A stretch of 8,813 nucleotides of DNA from assembly GCA_021443825.1 (NCBI GenBank), contig JABUTE010000076.1, positions 1 through 8,813 of the forward strand, written 5' to 3'. The notes below the pieces were generated by a model. That model saw nothing but the letters and a program-made list of their open reading frames with translations. It had not been told where the DNA came from and searched no databases. Shown here piece by piece: positions 5,699 through 8,813 of this stretch. Every line of letters starts with the position of its first letter. Position 1 is the first letter of the stretch. Both the position numbers and the translations under genes were made by a program. The stretch comes from Bacillota bacterium. GTDB taxonomy: Bacteria; Bacillota; Clostridia; Peptostreptococcales; Anaerovoracaceae.

Positions 5699-6856
5699 AT
5701 GAAGACCAACGAGATCCTCAAGGCCTACGGGCCCGATTATAAGAATATGACGAAGCGCCTTCTGCAGGCGGCCGATATCGCAGCGGAGCTTTCGCCGGGC
5801 ATGCACATCGGCATCAAGCCCAACCTGATGGCGCCGGTTCCCGCAAAGTTCGGGGCGACGACCCATCCCGAGATCGTGGCCGGCATCATCGAATACCTGC
5901 ACGAGCACGGGTTTAACGATATCGCCATCTATGAGGGCTCGTGGGTGGGAGATGTTACCTCCGATGCCTTTGAATATTGCGGCTTTCGGCAGCTTTCGCA
6001 GGAGTACGGCGTGCCTTTGTTCGATGCCCAAAAGGATACGGCTCATACGGCAGACTGCGCCGGCATGGAGCTGACCGTCTGCGATTGCGTTAAAAGGATC
6101 GATTACCTGATCAACGTGCCGGTCTTAAAGGGCCACGGCCAGACGAAGATGAGCTGCGCCCTGAAGAACCTGAAGGGGCTTCTTCCCAATGGGGAAAAGA
6201 GGCGCTTTCATGCCTGCGGGCTGCATAAGCCCATCGCCCACCTCAATACCTATCTGAAGCCCCAGCTCATCGTGGTGGATCACATCTGCGGCGATCCGGA
6301 TCTGGAGGATGGGGGAAACCCGCTGGTGCGCAATTGCGTGATGGTGGCAAAGGATCCGGTGCTGACCGATGCCTACGGGGCGGCGCTTTTGGGCTATGAG
6401 GTGTCTGAGATCCCGTATATTGCCATGGCGGAAGATCTGGGCTGCGGGTCGAGCGACCTTTCGAAGGCGCAGATCAAAACCCTGGAGGGTACGGAATTTG
6501 AAGAGGTTCCCGCCGAGCGCAGGCTGCTTTCGATCCGCTATGCGGTAGAAGAGGTAGAATCGTGCAGTGCCTGCTACGGCATGCTGATGGGTGCTCTGGC
6601 AAGGCTAAAGGACGAGGGCCTTTTGGAAAAGCTGCCCTGCAGGATCAGCATCGGCCAGGCCAACCGGGGCAAAACAGGAGCCCTTGGAATAGGGCTTTGC
6701 TGCGCAGATTTTGAGCGGTCGATTTCCGGCTGCCCGCCGAAGGCCGATCAGATCTACGAGGAGCTGAAGGCGTTGCTTTCCGACGAAGAGGCCTGCAGAC
6801 AGCTGACCGAGGCGGAAGCTGCCGCCGCGAAAGGGCAGGGTATTGAATTTATTTGA
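5699..6856 (+). CDS. DUF362 family protein with cysteine-rich C-terminus
   Basis: The 385-residue protein has the DUF362 core. I-G-I-K-P-N-L-M (37-44) and T-T-H-P-E-I-V-A-G-I-I (54-64) are followed by the family blocks Y-E-G-S-W-V-G (78-84), C-A-G-M-E-L (120-125), I-N-V-P-V-L-K-G-H (138-146), S-C-A-L-K-N-L-K-G (152-160), H-K-P-I-A-H-L-N (176-183) and D-P-V-L-T-D-A (219-225). The C-terminal part lacks the two ferredoxin motifs carried by some relatives. It has C289-S-A-C292, C334-C335 and G-C345-P-P, which could hold an iron-sulfur cluster, but this is inference. The biochemical role of the family is not known to me. ATG 5699 is the only ATG that keeps the full family N-terminus (an in-frame stop lies at 5663-5665), though its SD is unusual. 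It is monocistronic or co-transcribed with the small gene that follows. Confidence 0.88.
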   Translation: MKTNEILKAYGPDYKNMTKRLLQAADIAAELSPGMHIGIKPNLMAPVPAKFGATTHPEIVAGIIEYLHEHGFNDIAIYEGSWVGDVTSDAFEYCGFRQLSQEYGVPLFDAQKDTAHTADCAGMELTVCDCVKRIDYLINVPVLKGHGQTKMSCALKNLKGLLPNGEKRRFHACGLHKPIAHLNTYLKPQLIVVDHICGDPDLEDGGNPLVRNCVMVAKDPVLTDAYGAALLGYEVSEIPYIAMAEDLGCGSSDLSKAQIKTLEGTEFEEVPAERRLLSIRYAVEEVESCSACYGMLMGALARLKDEGLLEKLPCRISIGQANRGKTGALGIGLCCADFERSISGCPPKADQIYEELKALLSDEEACRQLTEAEAAAAKGQGIEFI

Positions 6857-6882
6857 ACAGATCCCGCAAAACGGGGTAAAAT
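6853..6882 (+). promoter_or_regulatory. Promoter of the 72-residue gene, overlapping the DUF362 stop
   Basis: TTGAAC (6853-6858) and TAAAAT (6877-6882) are spaced by 18 bases. The TGA stop of the DUF362 gene (6854-6856) lies inside the -35 box. The start of transcription would be near 6889, giving a leader of about 26 bases. A small CCCG/CGGG hairpin (6863-6875) lies in the spacer; it has no T-run and is not a convincing terminator. Confidence 0.6.
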
Positions 6883-6914
6883 AGAGCATATGATATGACA
6901 GAGGAGGGCACACC

Positions 6915-7133
6915 ATGACTTTTAATGTAGATCTGAACCGAAAAGCCATCGAACGGGACATGAAGATGGCCGCCGTTGTTGCCAGCGGCGTTGTCGCCGT
7001 TAAGATCGCGGCGGGAGTCGTTTCCAGCGTGCGGGATGCAAGGCAGGCCCGCGAGATCCGGCGCTTAAGAAAGCAGGTGCAGGCGCTGGAAGAGCGCCTC
7101 GCCATTCTGGAAGACGCGCAGAAAAGCGAATAA
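6915..7133 (+). CDS. Small membrane-associated coiled-coil protein, unknown function
   Basis: I do not recognise a family for this 72-residue protein. Residues 1-17 are polar. Residues 18-39 form an alanine/valine-rich hydrophobic stretch, broken by K30, that could be a single membrane helix or an amphipathic one. Residues 40-68 are a charged segment with leucines, isoleucines and alanines in heptad-like spacing (E-I-R-R-L-R-K-Q-V-Q-A-L-E-E-R-L-A-I-L-E), a good coiled-coil candidate. The charged C-terminus would probably face the cytoplasm, since the residues just after the hydrophobic stretch are arginine-rich. GAGGAGGG at 6901-6908 is an excellent SD, 6 bases before the ATG, and a promoter lies just upstream, which argues that the gene is real and well expressed. 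The gap to the next gene is 90 bases. Confidence 0.72.
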   Translation: MTFNVDLNRKAIERDMKMAAVVASGVVAVKIAAGVVSSVRDARQAREIRRLRKQVQALEERLAILEDAQKSE

Positions 7134-7163
7134 CGATCGCGGCAGGGCGGGGCGCTCGCCCTT

Positions 7164-7191
7164 GCAGCAGAGCCTTTGCAGCAGCACCTTT
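7164..7191 (+). repeat. Imperfect 14-bp tandem duplication
   Basis: GCAGCAGAGCCTTT (7164-7177) is followed directly by GCAGCAGCACCTTT (7178-7191), 12 of 14 bases identical. It lies in the gap before the GNAT gene, next to a G+C-rich potential hairpin (AGGGCG 7144-7149 with CGCCCT 7157-7162). It is probably a replication-slippage product; no function is indicated. Confidence 0.55.
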
Positions 7192-7223
7192 GCGGCCGGC
7201 ATGCCCAACGGGAGGAAACGAAA

Positions 7224-7745
7224 ATGCTTATCAAAACCGAACGGACGACCATCCGGCTGATCACTGAAGACGATTGGCACAGCATCAAAGACATCTGGGT
7301 CGATTTTGCCCGGTCGGAGTATGCCCTCTTTGACCGGCCGTCCTGCACGGACGATGACGCCGTACAAAGCCGCATCGCCAAATGGGCCGCGGCAAACCGG
7401 GCCGGAACGGACCATCTGTTTTTTGCCGTCTGCGTGGGCGAGCGGGTCATCGGCTACTGCGCCTTCAACCGCCGGCCTGAAAGCTACGAGCTCGGTTACT
7501 GTTTTGACTCCACCTATCACGGAAAAGGCTTTGCCAAAGAAAGCATCTCGGCTCTGCTGCAGCACCTGCAGAAAATGGGCATCGACACCTTCACCGCCGG
7601 AACCGCCCTGGAAAACATCCCATCGGTAGCCTTATTACAGTCGCTGGGCTTTCGGCAGACCGGCACCGAACAGGTATCATTTTATAAAGATGAAAACGGA
7701 AACGATATCGTATTTGAAGGCGGGCTTTTCGAGAAGAGGGGATGA
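7224..7745 (+). CDS. GNAT-family N-acetyltransferase (RimJ/RimL-like)
   Basis: The 173-residue protein is a GNAT acetyltransferase that would use acetyl-CoA to acetylate an amine on a small molecule or protein N-terminus. It opens with I-K-T-E-R-T-T-I-R-L-I-T-E-D-D-W (3-18), the usual first strand and helix of RimJ/RimL-type members. V-I-G-Y-C-A-F (75-81) and Y-E-L-G-Y-C-F-D (88-95) follow, then the pyrophosphate-binding loop H-G-K-G-F-A-K-E (99-106). The C-terminal N-I-P-S-V-A-L-L-Q-S-L-G-F (131-143) carries the conserved asparagine and the L-G-F turn. The substrate cannot be deduced. GGAGG at 7211-7215 places the start at ATG 7224; an in-frame ATG at 7176 has no SD and lies in the repeat region. 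It is followed after 67 bases by the M20 gene, with no terminator seen between them, so the two may share a transcript. Confidence 0.88.
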   Translation: MLIKTERTTIRLITEDDWHSIKDIWVDFARSEYALFDRPSCTDDDAVQSRIAKWAAANRAGTDHLFFAVCVGERVIGYCAFNRRPESYELGYCFDSTYHGKGFAKESISALLQHLQKMGIDTFTAGTALENIPSVALLQSLGFRQTGTEQVSFYKDENGNDIVFEGGLFEKRG

Positions 7746-7812
7746 AGGGGAAAAAGTGAACATCAGCTTGCGCTGACGATCAGCCCATGCGTATAAGCAA
7801 GGAGGAATAAAC

Positions 7813-8813
7813 ATGACAACGATAAAAGAGATTGCAAAAAAAGTAGAACAGGAAGTAATCGATATTCGCAGAACGATCCATGCCAATCCGGAGCTTGCCG
7901 GAACGGAAAAGTGCACGGCCGAGCTGATCGCCAATGAGCTGCGTAAAATCGGGCTTGAGCCGAAAACGGATTATTCCCAGTATTGCGTTACCGCGGTGCT
8001 GGAAGGCAATCCCGACGGAAAATGCATTCTTTTAAGGGCAGACATCGATGCTCTTCCCATTCAGGAAGAAAGCGGCGTGCCGTTCGCCTCCAAGAACCCC
8101 GGCATCATGCACGCCTGCGGTCATGATTGCCATGCAGCGTCTCTGCTGGGAGCCGCCAAGATCCTGGTTCAGATGAAGGATCAGATCAACGGTAAGGTCA
8201 AGTTCATCTTCCAGCCGGCAGAAGAAGTGAAAGACAAAGGCGCTAATATCTGCGTCGAAGAGGGCGTTATGGAAGATCCCCATGTCGATTTTGCCTTTGG
8301 AACCCATATCAGCTCCAAATTCCCGGTCGGCTCTGTTTCCGTCGAAGCAGGCCCCATCTCATCCTTCCCCGATCCCTTCCGGATCAAGATCCACGGCGTT
8401 TCTTCCCACGGCAGCGAGCCCTACAAGGCGATCGATGCCCTGCAGGCAGGAAATACCTTCTACAACATGGTGGCCGGTCTTGTGCAGAAGATCAATGCAA
8501 TGGAGCCTCATGTAATTCAGATCAACTATATGCACGCCGGAACAGCGACGAATATTTGCCCGGATCTTTGCGAGATCGGCGGAACCTGCAGGACCCTGAC
8601 CCCGCAGGCAAGAGAGCTGGTCAGAAGCAAGCTGATCGCCTTTCTTGACGGTATCAGCGCCATGTATGGCACGACCTATGAATTCAGCGGCTTTGACAGC
8701 ACCACCTATCCTGTTGTGAACGATGAGAAGATGACACCCTTCGTCATCGAATCCATCAAGAAAGTGATTCCCGGAGATGTTTTGCCCGTTCCCGGAAAAC
8801 TGGGCGGTGAGGA
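7813..8813 (+). CDS. M20D-family amidohydrolase, partial (3' end outside window)
   Basis: The gene runs off the right edge after 333 codons; members are usually near 390-400 residues, so about 60 codons are missing. It is a cytoplasmic metallo-amidohydrolase of the M20D group (N-acyl-amino-acid or hippurate hydrolase-like), which removes an acyl group from an amino acid or derivative. Visible sites are L-R-A-D-I-D-A-L-P-I-Q-E-E (74-86), the metal motif M-H-A-C-G-H-D-C-H-A (99-108, with C102 and H104 as expected ligands), Q-P-A-E-E (134-138), G-T-H165 and the dimerisation-domain motif S-S-H-G-S-E-P (about 197-203). The substrate is not certain; the family includes indole-acetyl-amino-acid hydrolases and N-acetyl-diaminopimelate deacetylases. 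AAGGAGG at 7799-7805 supports ATG 7813. Confidence 0.92.
   Translation, partial: MTTIKEIAKKVEQEVIDIRRTIHANPELAGTEKCTAELIANELRKIGLEPKTDYSQYCVTAVLEGNPDGKCILLRADIDALPIQEESGVPFASKNPGIMHACGHDCHAASLLGAAKILVQMKDQINGKVKFIFQPAEEVKDKGANICVEEGVMEDPHVDFAFGTHISSKFPVGSVSVEAGPISSFPDPFRIKIHGVSSHGSEPYKAIDALQAGNTFYNMVAGLVQKINAMEPHVIQINYMHAGTATNICPDLCEIGGTCRTLTPQARELVRSKLIAFLDGISAMYGTTYEFSGFDSTTYPVVNDEKMTPFVIESIKKVIPGDVLPVPGKLGGE

Noticed and set aside
6605..7450. Minus-strand open frame of 281 codons across the DUF362 end, the small gene and the GNAT start
   Set aside because: It crosses three supported + strand genes with their own RBSs; the translated sequence is arginine/serine/alanine-rich and typical of a shadow frame.

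Overview
The window reads as chromosomal DNA of an anaerobic Firmicute, most likely a member of the Clostridia. The grounds are strong AGGAGG-type ribosome binding sites, sigma-A-like promoters, a TPP riboswitch ahead of a thiamine salvage operon with the ECF substrate-binding protein ThiW, and a clostridial-type DUF362 protein. I cannot name a genus. All genes I can support lie on the + strand.

Layout. (1) 1-263: an intrinsic terminator of a gene left of the window (97-130), then a 43-bp inverted repeat overlapping the promoter of the next gene. (2) 264-1478: a stand-alone AAA ATPase with a DUF4143/degenerate-nuclease C-terminus, visibly richer in A+T than most of the window. (3) 1432-1704: a truncated MmcQ/YjbR-type remnant. 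(4) 1831-2307: a pyridoxamine-phosphate-oxidase-fold (NimA-like) flavoprotein. (5) 2390-5552: the thiamine block, consisting of an extended -10 promoter, a TPP riboswitch, a Shine-Dalgarno (SD)-sequestering hairpin, thiE, thiD, thiW, thiM and a strong terminator. (6) 5610-6856: a DUF362 protein with its own promoter and a cysteine-rich tail. (7) 6853-7133: a promoter and a 72-residue membrane/coiled-coil protein. (8) 7224-7745: a GNAT acetyltransferase. (9) 7813 to the right edge: the first 333 codons of an M20D amidohydrolase, cut by the window end.

How the genes work together. The thiamine operon is a salvage unit. ThiW should bring in the thiazole moiety with a shared ECF energising module encoded elsewhere. 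ThiM phosphorylates hydroxyethylthiazole, ThiD phosphorylates hydroxymethylpyrimidine twice, and ThiE joins the two into thiamine phosphate. No de novo genes (thiC, thiG, thiH) and no TMP kinase are in the window. The riboswitch appears to act on translation of thiE. The leader strand 2431-2441, which the TPP-bound aptamer uses, can otherwise pair with 2526-2536 and so free the thiE SD.

The least ordinary signals are the operator-like inverted repeat over the ATPase promoter, the readable two-state leader of thiE, the cysteine arrangement in the DUF362 protein, and a hairpin lying between an SD-like sequence and the DUF362 start codon. I found no clear evidence of an undescribed multi-gene system; most of the window is ordinary metabolism.
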